From: an uncultured Actinomycetes bacterium
GTDB lineage: Bacteria > Actinomycetota > Actinomycetes > Nanopelagicales > Nanopelagicaceae
DNA: 35,307 nt
Direction: 5' to 3'
NCBI GenBank assembly: GCA_903852815.1
Contig: CAINRW010000106.1
Location: 1-35,307 of the forward strand
The notes under the pieces were generated by a model that did not search any database, was not told where the DNA came from, and was given only the letters and a program-made list of their open reading frames with translations. A program made the position numbers and the translations under genes. Shown here in pieces: positions 24,870 through 33,807 of the stretch (within the stretch, counting starts at the first letter, position 1; each line of letters opens with the position of its first letter).

Positions 24870-25682
24870 ATGTCGGAAATAAAGCCAGGATTTGCGCGAG
24901 ATTGGGTTGAATTTACTGACCCGAATGATCCAGAAGAAATCTTTAAGTGCGACCTAACATGGTTGACTTCTTATTGGACCTGCATTTACGGCGATGGCTG
25001 CCAAGGTGTATTTAAAAATCAACCTAATTCAGGTTGCTGCACAGAGGGTGCGATGTATACCGATGAGGATGATGAAAAGCGCACCGATAAAATCGCAGCT
25101 TACTTAACACCAGATATGTGGCAGTTTTATTCTGAAGCTCGCCCGAAGAAACCAGGCGGGCGCCTTCGCATCTCTGAAAAAGATGAAGATGGTGATCGCA
25201 AAACTCGTCGTGTTGAAGATGGTTGCATTTTCTTAAATCGTAAAGGGTATGAGGCTGAAGGTTTCACCGGAACTTTCGGCTGCGTACTTCACCATTTAGC
25301 AATTAAAGAAAAGAAACATTTTGTTGATACAAAACCTGACGTGTGCTGGCAATTGCCACTACGCCGCAGTTTTGAGACACGAGAAGTTGGCGAGCGCGAA
25401 TACTCAATCACAGTAATTGGTGAATACGAACGTCTTGCTTGGGGCGATGGCGGCAATGATTTCGATTGGTACTGCACTAGCAATCCTCAGGCGCACGTAG
25501 GCGCGGAGCCTGTCTATATCTCCAATAAGTATGAACTTCAAAAACTAATGGGCGAAGAGGCATATGCCGAGTTAGCTCGCTTATGCGATATACGAATTGC
25601 TGGAATTAAAGATGCCCAAAATCGCTCACTTCCACTATTTGTCATTCAACACCCAGCAACTGTTGCTGCCAAGAAGAATTAG
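24870..25682 (+). CDS. Cys-rich YkgJ/DUF3109-like protein, probable metal or Fe-S binding
   Basis: Conserved protein of unknown function, 270 residues from the ATG at 24870. It has a cysteine layout like the YkgJ/DUF3109 metal-chelating families: Cys27, Cys38 and Cys44, then the pair Cys56-Cys57 in NSGCCTEGAMYT, Cys119 in EDGCIFLN, Cys138 in FGCVLHHLA and Cys159 in KPDVCWQLPLRR. In those families such cysteines are thought to hold zinc, iron or an Fe-S cluster. A Lys/Asp/Glu-rich loop (about 91-115) separates the two halves. It lies between divergent proC and radA (26 bases downstream). The match is by motif pattern, not by a search, so the family name is provisional. Confidence 0.72.
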   Translation: MSEIKPGFARDWVEFTDPNDPEEIFKCDLTWLTSYWTCIYGDGCQGVFKNQPNSGCCTEGAMYTDEDDEKRTDKIAAYLTPDMWQFYSEARPKKPGGRLRISEKDEDGDRKTRRVEDGCIFLNRKGYEAEGFTGTFGCVLHHLAIKEKKHFVDTKPDVCWQLPLRRSFETREVGEREYSITVIGEYERLAWGDGGNDFDWYCTSNPQAHVGAEPVYISNKYELQKLMGEEAYAELARLCDIRIAGIKDAQNRSLPLFVIQHPATVAAKKN

Positions 25683-25696
25683 TCAGTACTTAGTTC

Positions 25697-25702
25697 TAGG
25701 CT
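25697..25702 (+). promoter_or_regulatory. Putative -10 element (TAGGCT), leaderless promoter of radA
   Basis: TAGGCT is followed by six bases (CTACAT) and the radA ATG at 25709. No ribosome binding site is present. The promoter would drive the overlapping radA, mutY and acetyltransferase genes. Confidence 0.6.
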
Positions 25703-25708
25703 CTACAT

Positions 25709-27076
25709 ATGGCCAAGGTAGAAAAAGATCCATTTCGTTGTAGTGAATGTGGTTGGAGTTCGCAGAAATGGGTTGGACGCTGTGGTGAATGCCAAGCTTG
25801 GGGCACTGTTGAAGAGTTGGCCGCGCCAAAGAAACTTTCACTTGTTGCTGGTCAAGTAAGCGCTAAAGCTACCCCGATTGGCGATGTTGATTTATCGGCC
25901 GCGCACGCACGCCCAACAGGTGTATCCGAACTAGACCGTGTCCTTGGTGGCGGCTTAGTTCCAGGAGCTGCAATCTTGTTAGCTGGTGAACCAGGTGTTG
26001 GAAAATCAACGCTTCTTCTTTCAGTTGCTGCACAAACTGCCGCTAAAGGAATACCTGCTCTTTATGTCAGTGGTGAAGAATCAGCATCACAAGTTCGCCT
26101 TCGGGCAGAGCGCATCAAAGCAATCGATCCTCAACTTTTTCTAGCATCCGAAACTGATTTAGGTGCAGTTATTGCACACATCGATGCAGTTAAACCTCAA
26201 CTTCTCATTATTGACTCAGTTCAAACAATCGGCAGCAGCGCCGCTGACGGCTCACCCGGTGGAGTCACACAAGTGCGTGAAGTTGCCGGTGCACTTATTA
26301 GAATCTGTAAAGATCGCGATATCACTTTGCTTCTTGTCGGCCACGTAACTAAAGATGGTTCAATCGCTGGTCCACGTTTGCTTGAACATATCGTGGATGT
26401 TGTTTTGCAATTCGAAGGCGAACGTCATTCACGACTTCGATTAATTCGCGCAATCAAGAATCGCTTTGGTGCATCCGATGAAGTTGGATGTTTTGATTTA
26501 AGTGATTCCGGAATTGAATCTGTAATTGATCCAACTGGTTTATTCACTTCGCGCCATACCGAACCTGTCCCAGGCACTTGCGTAACTGTAACGCTTGAAG
26601 GTCGTCGTCCACTCTTGGCGGAAATTCAAGCCCTGGTTAGCCAAGGTCGTGAAAATGATTTTGGAAATGCACGCCGCGTAGTTTCAGGTCTTGATTCAGC
26701 CCGTACTTCAATGACTTTAGCGGTACTTGAACTGCGTGCTGGTGTTCGAGTCGGAGGTCGCGATGTCTACGCCGCAACTGTCGGTGGAATGAAAATGTCA
26801 GAGCCTGCCGCAGATTTAGCGTTGGCGTTGGCCGTTGCCTCTGCCGCTAAAGGTTTAGCGCTTCCATCTGATTTAGTTGCTATCGGCGAAGTGGGTTTAG
26901 CTGGTGAAATTCGCAAAGTAAGTGGCGTTGATCGCCGCCTACAAGAGGCTTTTCGTTTAGGTTTCAAGCGTGCACTTGTTCCAACTGGTTCTGAAACAAA
27001 AATTGCTGGCATGGAAATCGTTGAGGTTTCACGGCTTGACCAAGCACTCAAACGGGTAAAAATAACTGGCGAATGA
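25709..27076 (+). CDS. radA: DNA repair protein RadA
   Basis: A RecA-like ATPase that processes recombination intermediates and drives branch migration. It has 455 residues. The zinc finger is CSECGWSS with CGEC (Cys11, Cys14, Cys25, Cys28), Walker A is GEPGVGKST (93-101), Walker B is LLIIDSVQT, and the RadA-specific KNRFG motif is at 250-254. The C-terminal third is the Lon-protease-like domain (ALAVASAAKGLALP, GEVGLAGEIRKV). It overlaps mutY by four bases (ATGA). All expected motifs are intact. Confidence 0.98.
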   Translation: MAKVEKDPFRCSECGWSSQKWVGRCGECQAWGTVEELAAPKKLSLVAGQVSAKATPIGDVDLSAAHARPTGVSELDRVLGGGLVPGAAILLAGEPGVGKSTLLLSVAAQTAAKGIPALYVSGEESASQVRLRAERIKAIDPQLFLASETDLGAVIAHIDAVKPQLLIIDSVQTIGSSAADGSPGGVTQVREVAGALIRICKDRDITLLLVGHVTKDGSIAGPRLLEHIVDVVLQFEGERHSRLRLIRAIKNRFGASDEVGCFDLSDSGIESVIDPTGLFTSRHTEPVPGTCVTVTLEGRRPLLAEIQALVSQGRENDFGNARRVVSGLDSARTSMTLAVLELRAGVRVGGRDVYAATVGGMKMSEPAADLALALAVASAAKGLALPSDLVAIGEVGLAGEIRKVSGVDRRLQEAFRLGFKRALVPTGSETKIAGMEIVEVSRLDQALKRVKITGE

Positions 27077-27924
27077 ACCAGCTTGAAAAACCAATAGTTA
27101 ACTGGTTTAAGAAAAATAAACGCGATCTGCCGTGGCGCAACACAACACCATGGGGCGTGATGGTCAGTGAATACATGTTGCAGCAAACTCCGGTTAATCG
27201 CGTACTACCTAAATGGCATGAGTGGATGGATCGCTGGCCAACTCCAGCTGATTTAGCCAAAGCCACACCTGCCGAAGTAATTACTGCGTGGGGACGTCTT
27301 GGCTATCCGCGTCGCGCACTTCGTTTACATGCAGCAGCTCAGATCATCACTGAAGATTTCGGTAATGAAATACCAGAAGATTTGGCAACTCTTCAAACTC
27401 TTCCAGGTGTTGGTGAATACACCGCTGCGGCAATCACCGCCTTTGCTTTTGAACAACAATCACTTGTAATGGATGTAAACATCCGACGCTTACTTACACG
27501 CATCATCGATGGACATGAACACCCAAAACCTGCACCAACAGCTAAAGAGAAAGCTTCACGCTTATCACTTCAACCAAATAAGAACGCCCATATCTGGTCG
27601 GCTGCGACTATGGAACTTGGTGCGCTTGTGTGTACATCAAAAAATCCAATGTGTGAAAAATGCCCAGTAATTGCGCAGTGCAATTGGCGCAAAAATGGTT
27701 ACCCAAAAACAGCCCTCGTTCGAAAGTCACAGGACTGGCATGGCACAGATAGGAAATGTCGCGGCACAATTGTTCAAGCGTTACGTGAAAATGATTCACT
27801 CACTGAGATTGCCATTAAGAAACTTTGGCCAGATGAATCACAAGTGGAAAAAGCTTTGAAAACTCTGCAAGCTGACTTACTTATCGAAGCCATTCCACGC
27901 AATCGCTATAGACTTCCGCAATGA
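27073..27924 (+). CDS. mutY: A/G-specific adenine glycosylase
   Basis: Base-excision repair enzyme that removes adenine mispaired with 8-oxoguanine. It has 283 residues. Catalytic Glu33 lies in VSEYMLQQTP, the helix-hairpin-helix in LPGVGEYTAAAI (110-121), the catalytic Asp134 in MDVNIRRLL, and the 4Fe-4S cluster cysteines at 187, 194, 197 and 203 (C-x6-C-x2-C-x5-C). The C-terminal MutT-like domain for 8-oxoG recognition is reduced to a short winged-helix-like tail, as in actinobacterial MutY. It overlaps both neighbours by four bases, so it is coupled to radA and the acetyltransferase. Confidence 0.96.
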   Translation: MNQLEKPIVNWFKKNKRDLPWRNTTPWGVMVSEYMLQQTPVNRVLPKWHEWMDRWPTPADLAKATPAEVITAWGRLGYPRRALRLHAAAQIITEDFGNEIPEDLATLQTLPGVGEYTAAAITAFAFEQQSLVMDVNIRRLLTRIIDGHEHPKPAPTAKEKASRLSLQPNKNAHIWSAATMELGALVCTSKNPMCEKCPVIAQCNWRKNGYPKTALVRKSQDWHGTDRKCRGTIVQALRENDSLTEIAIKKLWPDESQVEKALKTLQADLLIEAIPRNRYRLPQ

Positions 27925-28388
27925 TTCGTTTTGCAGTCAAAGAGGATTCGCCACGAATTCTTCAACTCATTAAAGATTTAGCTGACTATGAAAAAGCACC
28001 GAACGATGCCGTTGCGACCCTCGAACAAATTGAAGAAACAATTTTCGGTCCATCACCGAGCGCTTTTTGTCACGTGGCCGAAGTGAATGGCCAAGTAATT
28101 GGAATTGCTATCTGGTTTCTTAACTACTCAACATGGCTCGGAAAGCCAGGCATTTATCTTGAGGATCTTTATGTCGATCCCGCATACCGCGGCCAAGGTC
28201 ACGGCTTAGCATTTTTGAAAACCCTTGCAAAGATTTGTGTTGAGCGCGGATACGAAAGATTCCAATGGTGGGTTCTTGATTGGAACGAACCATCCATCGA
28301 GTTTTACAAATCCATTGGCGCAGTCGCCATGGATGAATGGACCATTTATCGCGTTAGCGGCGATGCGCTTAAGAAGCTAGGTTCTTAA
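27921..28388 (+). CDS. GNAT N-acetyltransferase (diamine/thialysine acetyltransferase-like)
   Basis: A 155-residue GNAT-fold acetyltransferase. The acetyl-CoA loop is PAYRGQGHG within LEDLYVDPAYRGQGHGLAF, and the features LADYEKAPNDAV, NYSTWLGKPGIYLEDLYV and RFQWWVLDWNEPSIEFYKS match the spermidine/spermine and thialysine acetyltransferase group rather than ribosomal-protein acetyltransferases. The natural acceptor is unknown; an amine or amino-acid side chain is likely. It overlaps mutY by four bases and ends two bases before the convergent clpC stop. Confidence 0.85.
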   Translation: MIRFAVKEDSPRILQLIKDLADYEKAPNDAVATLEQIEETIFGPSPSAFCHVAEVNGQVIGIAIWFLNYSTWLGKPGIYLEDLYVDPAYRGQGHGLAFLKTLAKICVERGYERFQWWVLDWNEPSIEFYKSIGAVAMDEWTIYRVSGDALKKLGS

Positions 28389-28390
28389 AT

Positions 28391-30892
28391 TTAAGCTGTT
28401 GGCGCTTGTGCAAGATCTTCAGGCGTATCAGGCATTTGTGCCTTAGTTGCACCTTTGAAAGTGAAGATTGCATCTGTGCCTTCGCCCTCTGCATCTACAA
28501 CAATGATTTCGCCGGCCTTTAGTTCGCCGAACAAGATGCGCTCTGAGAGTGCATCTTCGATTTCACGTTGAATTGTGCGGCGCAATGGACGAGCACCTAG
28601 AAGTGGGTCGTAACCGCGTTGCGCCAAAAGATCTTTAGCTGCAGGTGTTAATTCAATACCCATATCTTTAGCTTGTAGTCGATCATCAAGATTCTTAACC
28701 ATTAAATCAACGATTTGAATTATCTGATCCTTGGTCAACTGGTGGAAGACAATAACGTCATCGATACGGTTAAGGAATTCAGGGCGGAAGTGAGATTTAA
28801 GCTCATCACTTACCTTGCCCTTCATACGCTCGTAGTTTGTTTGATCGTCATCACTATTCGCAAAACCAAGACCTAAGCTCTTTGAAATATCGCGAGTACC
28901 AAGATTTGTTGTCATGATGATTACAGTGTTCTTAAAGTCAACGGTGCGACCTTGTGAATCTGTTAAGCGACCATCTTCTAAAACTTGAAGAAGTGAGTTA
29001 AAGATATCCGGGTGCGCTTTTTCAATTTCATCAAAAAGAACAACTGAGAATGGGCGGCGGCGAACTTTCTCAGTGAGTTGCCCACCTTCGTCATAACCAA
29101 CATATCCTGGAGGTGCACCGAATAAACGTGAGGCGGTATGGCGCTCAGAATATTCAGACATATCAAGTTGAATTAACGCATCTTGATCTCCAAATAAGAA
29201 TGATGCAAGTGTGCGTGAAAGTTCGGTCTTACCAACACCTGATGGACCTGCGAAAATAAATGATCCACCAGGACGACGTGGATCTTTTAATCCAGCGCGA
29301 GTACGGCGGATGGCTTGAGACAAAGCTTTGATTGCTTGGTCTTGTCCAATGACTCGATTGTGAAGTTCATCTTCCATGCGAAGAAGTCGTGCAGTTTCTT
29401 CTTCAGTCAACTTGAACACTGGAATTCCGGTTGATGCGGAAAGTACCTGTGCGATGAGTTCTTCATCAACTTCAGTCACTTTATCTAAATCAGTGGCTTT
29501 CCAATTCTTTTCAGCTTCATGCTTTTCGGCGATAAGCGTCTTTTCCTTATCGCGAAGTGATGCTGCCTTTTCGAAATCCTGTCCATCGATTGCAGATTCT
29601 TTTTCCTTACGAGCATCAGCGATTTTGTCATCGTATGCACGAAGTTCGGCAGGCGCGGTCATGCGCTTAATGCGAAGGCGTGATCCAGCTTCATCAATCA
29701 AATCAATTGCTTTGTCTGGCAAGAAACGATCTGAAATATAGCGATCAGCCATATTTGCTGCGGCAGCAAGTGCGCCATCTGTAATTGAAACGCGGTGGTG
29801 AGTTTCGTAGCGATCGCGCAGACCTTTAAGAATTTCAATTGTGTGCGCAACTGACGGTTCTTTTACTTGAATTGGTTGGAAGCGGCGCTCTAGAGCTGCA
29901 TCCTTCTCAACATGCTTGCGGTACTCATCGAGAGTTGTTGCACCGATAGTTTGTAATTCACCGCGGGCAAGCATTGGCTTCAAGATGCTTGCAGCATCGA
30001 TTGCACCTTCCGCAGCTCCTGCACCTACAAGTGTGTGAATTTCATCGATAAACAAAATGATGTCTCCGCGAGTTTTAATCTCTTTTAGAACTTTCTTCAA
30101 ACGCTCTTCGAAATCTCCACGGTAACGACTTCCGGCAACAAGGGCACCTAAATCAAGTGAATACAGTTGTTTATCTTTCAAAGTTTCTGGGACATCGTTT
30201 TTATAAATTGCTTGTGCTAGACCTTCTACAACAGCAGTCTTACCAACACCTGGTTCACCAATAAGAACTGGGTTATTTTTTGTACGGCGTGAAAGAACTT
30301 GCATCACACGTTCGATTTCATTTTCGCGGCCAATTACTGGATCAAGCTTTCCTTCACGTGCAGCTTGAGTAAGGTTGCGACCAAATTGATCTAGAACCAA
30401 CGATGTTGATGGTGTTCCTTCGGCAGGGCCACCTTGTGTTACAGCTTCTTTACCTTGGTAACCTGAAAGAAGTTGAATCACTTGTTGACGCACTCGATTT
30501 AAATCTGCGCCAAGTTTCACGAGAACCTGTGCAGCAACGCCTTCGCCTTCTCGGATGAGGCCAAGCAAAATATGTTCAGTGCCGATGTAGTTGTGTCCAA
30601 GTTGCAGCGCTTCACGAAGTGAAAGTTCAAGAACTTTTTTGGCACGTGGTGTAAATGGAATATGCCCACTTGGTGCCTGTTGGCCTTGACCAATAATTTC
30701 TTCAACTTGCGCGCGGACGGCTTCGAGCGAAATGCCGAGCGACTCCAGCGCTTTAGCGGCAACGCCTTCACCTTCATGGATTAATCCCAACAGGATGTGT
30801 TCGGTGCCGATGTAGTTGTGATTGAGCATGCGAGCTTCTTCTTGGGCCAGCACAACAACTCGGCGGGCTCGATCTGTAAAGCGCTCAAACAT
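28391..30892 (-). CDS. clpC: ATP-dependent Clp protease ATP-binding subunit ClpC
   Basis: A class I AAA+ unfoldase that feeds substrates to ClpP. It has 833 residues. The two N-terminal Clp_N repeats each carry [14 protein letters not shown] (25-38 and 100-113). The first ATPase domain has Walker A GEPGVGKT (212-219) and [15 protein letters not shown]/middle domain with [20 protein letters not shown] separates it from the second, with Walker A GPSGVGKT (around 555), [20 protein letters not shown] and FDEIEKAH. The start ATG is 30892. On the minus strand it has TAGGCT about 33 bases upstream and a purine-rich AGAAAGAGAG leader. Complete and full length. Confidence 0.98.
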   Translation of the reverse strand: MFERFTDRARRVVVLAQEEARMLNHNYIGTEHILLGLIHEGEGVAAKALESLGISLEAVRAQVEEIIGQGQQAPSGHIPFTPRAKKVLELSLREALQLGHNYIGTEHILLGLIREGEGVAAQVLVKLGADLNRVRQQVIQLLSGYQGKEAVTQGGPAEGTPSTSLVLDQFGRNLTQAAREGKLDPVIGRENEIERVMQVLSRRTKNNPVLIGEPGVGKTAVVEGLAQAIYKNDVPETLKDKQLYSLDLGALVAGSRYRGDFEERLKKVLKEIKTRGDIILFIDEIHTLVGAGAAEGAIDAASILKPMLARGELQTIGATTLDEYRKHVEKDAALERRFQPIQVKEPSVAHTIEILKGLRDRYETHHRVSITDGALAAAANMADRYISDRFLPDKAIDLIDEAGSRLRIKRMTAPAELRAYDDKIADARKEKESAIDGQDFEKAASLRDKEKTLIAEKHEAEKNWKATDLDKVTEVDEELIAQVLSASTGIPVFKLTEEETARLLRMEDELHNRVIGQDQAIKALSQAIRRTRAGLKDPRRPGGSFIFAGPSGVGKTELSRTLASFLFGDQDALIQLDMSEYSERHTASRLFGAPPGYVGYDEGGQLTEKVRRRPFSVVLFDEIEKAHPDIFNSLLQVLEDGRLTDSQGRTVDFKNTVIIMTTNLGTRDISKSLGLGFANSDDDQTNYERMKGKVSDELKSHFRPEFLNRIDDVIVFHQLTKDQIIQIVDLMVKNLDDRLQAKDMGIELTPAAKDLLAQRGYDPLLGARPLRRTIQREIEDALSERILFGELKAGEIIVVDAEGEGTDAIFTFKGATKAQMPDTPEDLAQAPTA

Positions 30893-30924
30893 GGGCAGGG
30901 CTCTCTTTCTGTGGAGTTCGCTTT

Positions 30925-30930
30925 AGCCTA
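30925..30930 (-). promoter_or_regulatory. Putative -10 element (TAGGCT) for clpC
   Basis: On the minus strand TAGGCT lies 32 bases before the clpC ATG. Transcription starting around 30918 would give a leader of about 26 bases containing the purine-rich AGAAAGAGAG. This is a leadered use of the hexamer that elsewhere marks leaderless starts. Confidence 0.45.
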
Positions 30931-30984
30931 ATACCTCCGGGCTCACGCTCGCGAGGTGGATTGCTACTGACTTTTACAACCCAA

Positions 30985-31016
30985 TTAGTGGGCAATTTAT
31001 GCCCGAAAACCACTAA
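30985..31016 (-). terminator. Nested hairpin after the argA-like gene
   Basis: The 32 bases form TTAGTGG (30985-30991) pairing with CCACTAA (31010-31016), with an alternative or inner stem GGGCA (30990-30994) with TGCCC (31000-31004). It begins three bases after the argA-like stop on the minus strand and lies between that gene and clpC. There is no clear run of T after it, so termination is probable rather than certain; a processing or protein-binding role is also possible. Confidence 0.5.
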
Positions 31017-31018
31017 AT

Positions 31019-31513
31019 CTAGGCGAGTTTTTTCAGCATTCGAGTGTTGCCCAGCGTATTTGGCTTCACTGATTCCAAATCCAGGAATTCAGCCACACCC
31101 GCGTCATAGGAGCGCAAGAGTTCGGCATACACCTCAGGGTCAACCGGGGTGCCTTCAATAACTTCAAAGCCGTGGGCTCCAAAGAAATCAGTTTCAAAAG
31201 TTAAGCAGAAAATTCTCTGCACTCCAAGATTTTGTGCTCGCTCAATAATCGCATCGAGGATTTGATGTCCAACACCTTTGCCGCGCAGAGATTCAACAAC
31301 GGCAACTGTTCGAACTTCGGCTAAATCTTCCCAAAGAACGTGAAGTCCCCCGCAACCCACAACTTCATTATTTTCAACTGCAACAGTAAATTCCTGAACG
31401 CTTTCGTACAAAGTTACTGTCTCTTTAGATAGCAGACGCCCTTGAGGTGCATATGAATCTATTAATGCACGGATTCCTTTAATATCGCTCGTGCGAGCGG
31501 GACGTATCTGCAT
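31019..31513 (-). CDS. argA: Short ArgA-type amino-acid N-acetyltransferase (N-acetylglutamate synthase)
   Basis: A single-domain GNAT protein of 164 residues, like the short actinobacterial N-acetylglutamate synthase Rv2747 that starts arginine synthesis. The N-terminal MQIRPARTSDIKGIRALID and APQGRLLSKETVTLYESVQEF are close to that family, and the acetyl-CoA loop is SLRGKGVGHQIL. The C-terminal GAHGFEVIEGTPVDPEVYAE is also typical. The ATG is two bases after the lysS stop, so it is probably cotranscribed with lysS. The glutamate specificity is inferred from family resemblance only. Confidence 0.82.
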   Translation of the reverse strand: MQIRPARTSDIKGIRALIDSYAPQGRLLSKETVTLYESVQEFTVAVENNEVVGCGGLHVLWEDLAEVRTVAVVESLRGKGVGHQILDAIIERAQNLGVQRIFCLTFETDFFGAHGFEVIEGTPVDPEVYAELLRSYDAGVAEFLDLESVKPNTLGNTRMLKKLA

Positions 31514-31515
31514 AT

Positions 31516-33021
31516 TTATTCCACTTCAGGTTTAACAAGTGGGAACAAAATAGTTTCACGAATACCAAGTCCGGTGAGCGCCATTAACAATCGATCAACA
31601 CCCATTCCCATTCCGCCCATCGGTGGCATTCCAAATTCCATGGCACGCAAGAAATCTTCATCAACTTGCATCGCTTCTAAATCACCTTTGGAACCTAGGG
31701 TTGCTTGTTCAACAAGTCGTTCGCGTTGAATTACTGGATCAATGAGTTCTGAGTAGCCGGTTGCGAGCTCAAAACCATCAACATATAAATCCCATTTTTC
31801 AGCAACACCTGGAATTTCACGGTGTGCACGAACAAGTGGAGAAGTATCAACTGGAAATCCCATAACAAAAGTTGGTTGAATCAATTGATCTTTAGCTACA
31901 TGCTCAAAAATTTCTTCAGCAAGTTTTCCAGTAATCCATTTCGGATCAATCTTCATGCCCAATTTATTTGCAATCGCTTTTAATTCATCGATTGAAGTCA
32001 GTGCAGTAACTGTCTGTCCTACACCCTCAGAAATAGCGTCGTATAAGGAGATTTCGCGCCAACTACCACCTAGGTCGGCTTGGCGACCGTCGTGATGTGT
32101 AACGACATGAGAACCGGCAACCGCCATCGCTGCATTTTGTACAAGGGTACGAGTTAAGTCAGCGATTGAGCGCCAATCACCGTAGGCCTGATAGCTCTCA
32201 ATCATTGCAAACTCAGGTGAGTGTGAAGAGTCTGCGCCTTCATTTCTGAAATTACGATTGATTTCAAAAACTCTTTCAATTCCACCAACTACACATCGCT
32301 TAAGAAATAATTCAGGTGCAATTCGAAGAAACAGATCCATGTCATATGCATTTGAGAAAGATTTGAATGGACGCGCAGCGGCGCCACCGTGCATAACCTG
32401 CAACATTGGAGTTTCAACTTCAATAAAGTTTTGGTCATGGAAAGTTTCGCGCAAGGAGCGCATCACTTGTGGGCGAAGTCGAGCATTTGATCTGGCTTCA
32501 GGCCGAACGATTAAATCTACATATCGCATTCGAACGCGAGTTTCTTCAGACATTGGCTTGTGGTCATTAGGTAGCGGGCGAAGTGATTTGGAAGCTAATG
32601 ACCAAGAGTTAGCAAGAATTGATAGCTCACCACGTTTTGAAGTAATAATTTCGCCAGTTACTGAAACGATGTCGCCTAAATCAATCTCTGATTTCCATGA
32701 ATCAATTGACTCTTGTCCAACTTTATCTAAAGAAAACATTGCTTGAAGTTCAGTTCCATCACCTTCACGCAAAGTTGCAAAGCAAAGTTTGCCAGTATCG
32801 CGCTTGAAAATTATGCGGCCCGTCAATGATTCAATATCACCCGTTGCAACATCGATTTCGAGGTTGGAGTATTTCTCGCGAATATCCTTTAGTGAATGTG
32901 TGCGGGGCACAGAAACGGGATAAGGCTCGATGCCATTTTCAATTAGCGCGGCACGCTTTTCACGGCGGATACGCAGCTGCTCTGGCAGATCCTCTTCGAT
33001 TGGTGTGTTTTCTGTGCTCAT
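31516..33021 (-). CDS. lysS: Lysyl-tRNA synthetase (class II)
   Basis: Attaches lysine to its tRNA. It has 501 residues. The N-terminal anticodon-binding OB domain includes LTGRIIFKRDTGKLCFATLR (about 65-84). Class II motif 1 surrounds FIEVETPMLQ, motif 2 is FEINRNFRNEGADSSHSPEF, and motif 3 is GMGMGVDRLLMAL near the C-terminus. On the minus strand the hexamer TAGACT lies ten bases before the ATG, with no ribosome binding site. This is the canonical cytoplasmic enzyme, without the extra N-terminal membrane domain of LysX. Confidence 0.98.
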   Translation of the reverse strand: MSTENTPIEEDLPEQLRIRREKRAALIENGIEPYPVSVPRTHSLKDIREKYSNLEIDVATGDIESLTGRIIFKRDTGKLCFATLREGDGTELQAMFSLDKVGQESIDSWKSEIDLGDIVSVTGEIITSKRGELSILANSWSLASKSLRPLPNDHKPMSEETRVRMRYVDLIVRPEARSNARLRPQVMRSLRETFHDQNFIEVETPMLQVMHGGAAARPFKSFSNAYDMDLFLRIAPELFLKRCVVGGIERVFEINRNFRNEGADSSHSPEFAMIESYQAYGDWRSIADLTRTLVQNAAMAVAGSHVVTHHDGRQADLGGSWREISLYDAISEGVGQTVTALTSIDELKAIANKLGMKIDPKWITGKLAEEIFEHVAKDQLIQPTFVMGFPVDTSPLVRAHREIPGVAEKWDLYVDGFELATGYSELIDPVIQRERLVEQATLGSKGDLEAMQVDEDFLRAMEFGMPPMGGMGMGVDRLLMALTGLGIRETILFPLVKPEVE

Positions 33022-33031
33022 AATGTGGCGA

Positions 33032-33037
33032 AGTCTA
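33032..33037 (-). promoter_or_regulatory. Candidate -10 element (TAGACT) for lysS
   Basis: TAGACT on the minus strand ends ten bases before the lysS ATG, giving at most a three- to four-base leader. It lies within the 21-base spacer after coaX, so read-through from coaX is also likely. Confidence 0.35.
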
Positions 33038-33042
33038 GCGAC

Positions 33043-33807
33043 TCAGGCATTTCGTTCGTGAATCAAGCGAAGGCCAATCAGCGTTAAATCCCGCTCATGG
33101 TGCTCAATAGTTTCAGATACTCCGATAATTAACGGTGCTAGTCCGCCAGTAGCGATGACAACCGGCTTTTCTGAATAAGACTCGAGCAGTTCGGCAGTTA
33201 TTCGATCAACTAATCCATCTACTTGGCCCGCAAATCCAAATATTGTGCCGGATTGCAGCGCTTCCACCGTATTTTTTCCAATTACATTCTTGGGGCGCAC
33301 AAGTTCGACTTTACGAAGTTGCGCCGCCCTTGCTGCAAGCGCATCCACTGAAATTTCAATTCCTGGTGCAAGTGCGCCGCCAAGGAATTCACCTTTAGGA
33401 GAGACAACATCCAAATTAGTCGAAGTTCCAAAATCAACAACGATTGCTGGACCGCCATAAAGAGTGTGTGCTGCCAAAGTATTAACGATTCTGTCAGCGC
33501 CGATTTCTTTTGGATTGTCTACTAATAGAGGTACCCCAGTTTTGATTCCTGGTTCGACAATTGTTACTCGGATATCTGAAAAATAATCATCAATCATGGA
33601 GCGAAGTTCGCGCAGAGTTGCTGGAACTGTGGAGCAGATAGAAAGTCCAGTAATTTCAAAATCTTCAACTAATGATCGGTATTGCAACCATAATTCATCT
33701 GCAGTGCTTCGAGGATCGGTCTTTACTCGCCATGAATGTGCGAGGTCGTCACCATTAAATATTCCAAGTACCGTATTTGTATTTCCGACATCGATAGTTA
33801 GTAGCAT
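33043..33807 (-). CDS. coaX: Type III pantothenate kinase
   Basis: Phosphorylates pantothenate in the first step of coenzyme A synthesis, using the ASKHA fold rather than the CoaA fold. It has 254 residues. The phosphate-binding IDVGNTNTVLGIF opens the protein (Asp6), GADRIVN carries catalytic Asp105, and VVDFGTSTNLDVV (Asp125) is the second ATP-binding loop. Its ATG directly follows the panC stop, so the two consecutive pantothenate/CoA genes are coupled. Confidence 0.96.
   Translation of the reverse strand: MLLTIDVGNTNTVLGIFNGDDLAHSWRVKTDPRSTADELWLQYRSLVEDFEITGLSICSTVPATLRELRSMIDDYFSDIRVTIVEPGIKTGVPLLVDNPKEIGADRIVNTLAAHTLYGGPAIVVDFGTSTNLDVVSPKGEFLGGALAPGIEISVDALAARAAQLRKVELVRPKNVIGKNTVEALQSGTIFGFAGQVDGLVDRITAELLESYSEKPVVIATGGLAPLIIGVSETIEHHERDLTLIGLRLIHERNA

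Noticed and set aside
30893-30960. Possible ClgR operator upstream of clpC
   Set aside because: TTCGCTTTAGCC resembles half of the actinobacterial ClgR site but the second half and spacing do not fit, so no operator is claimed.
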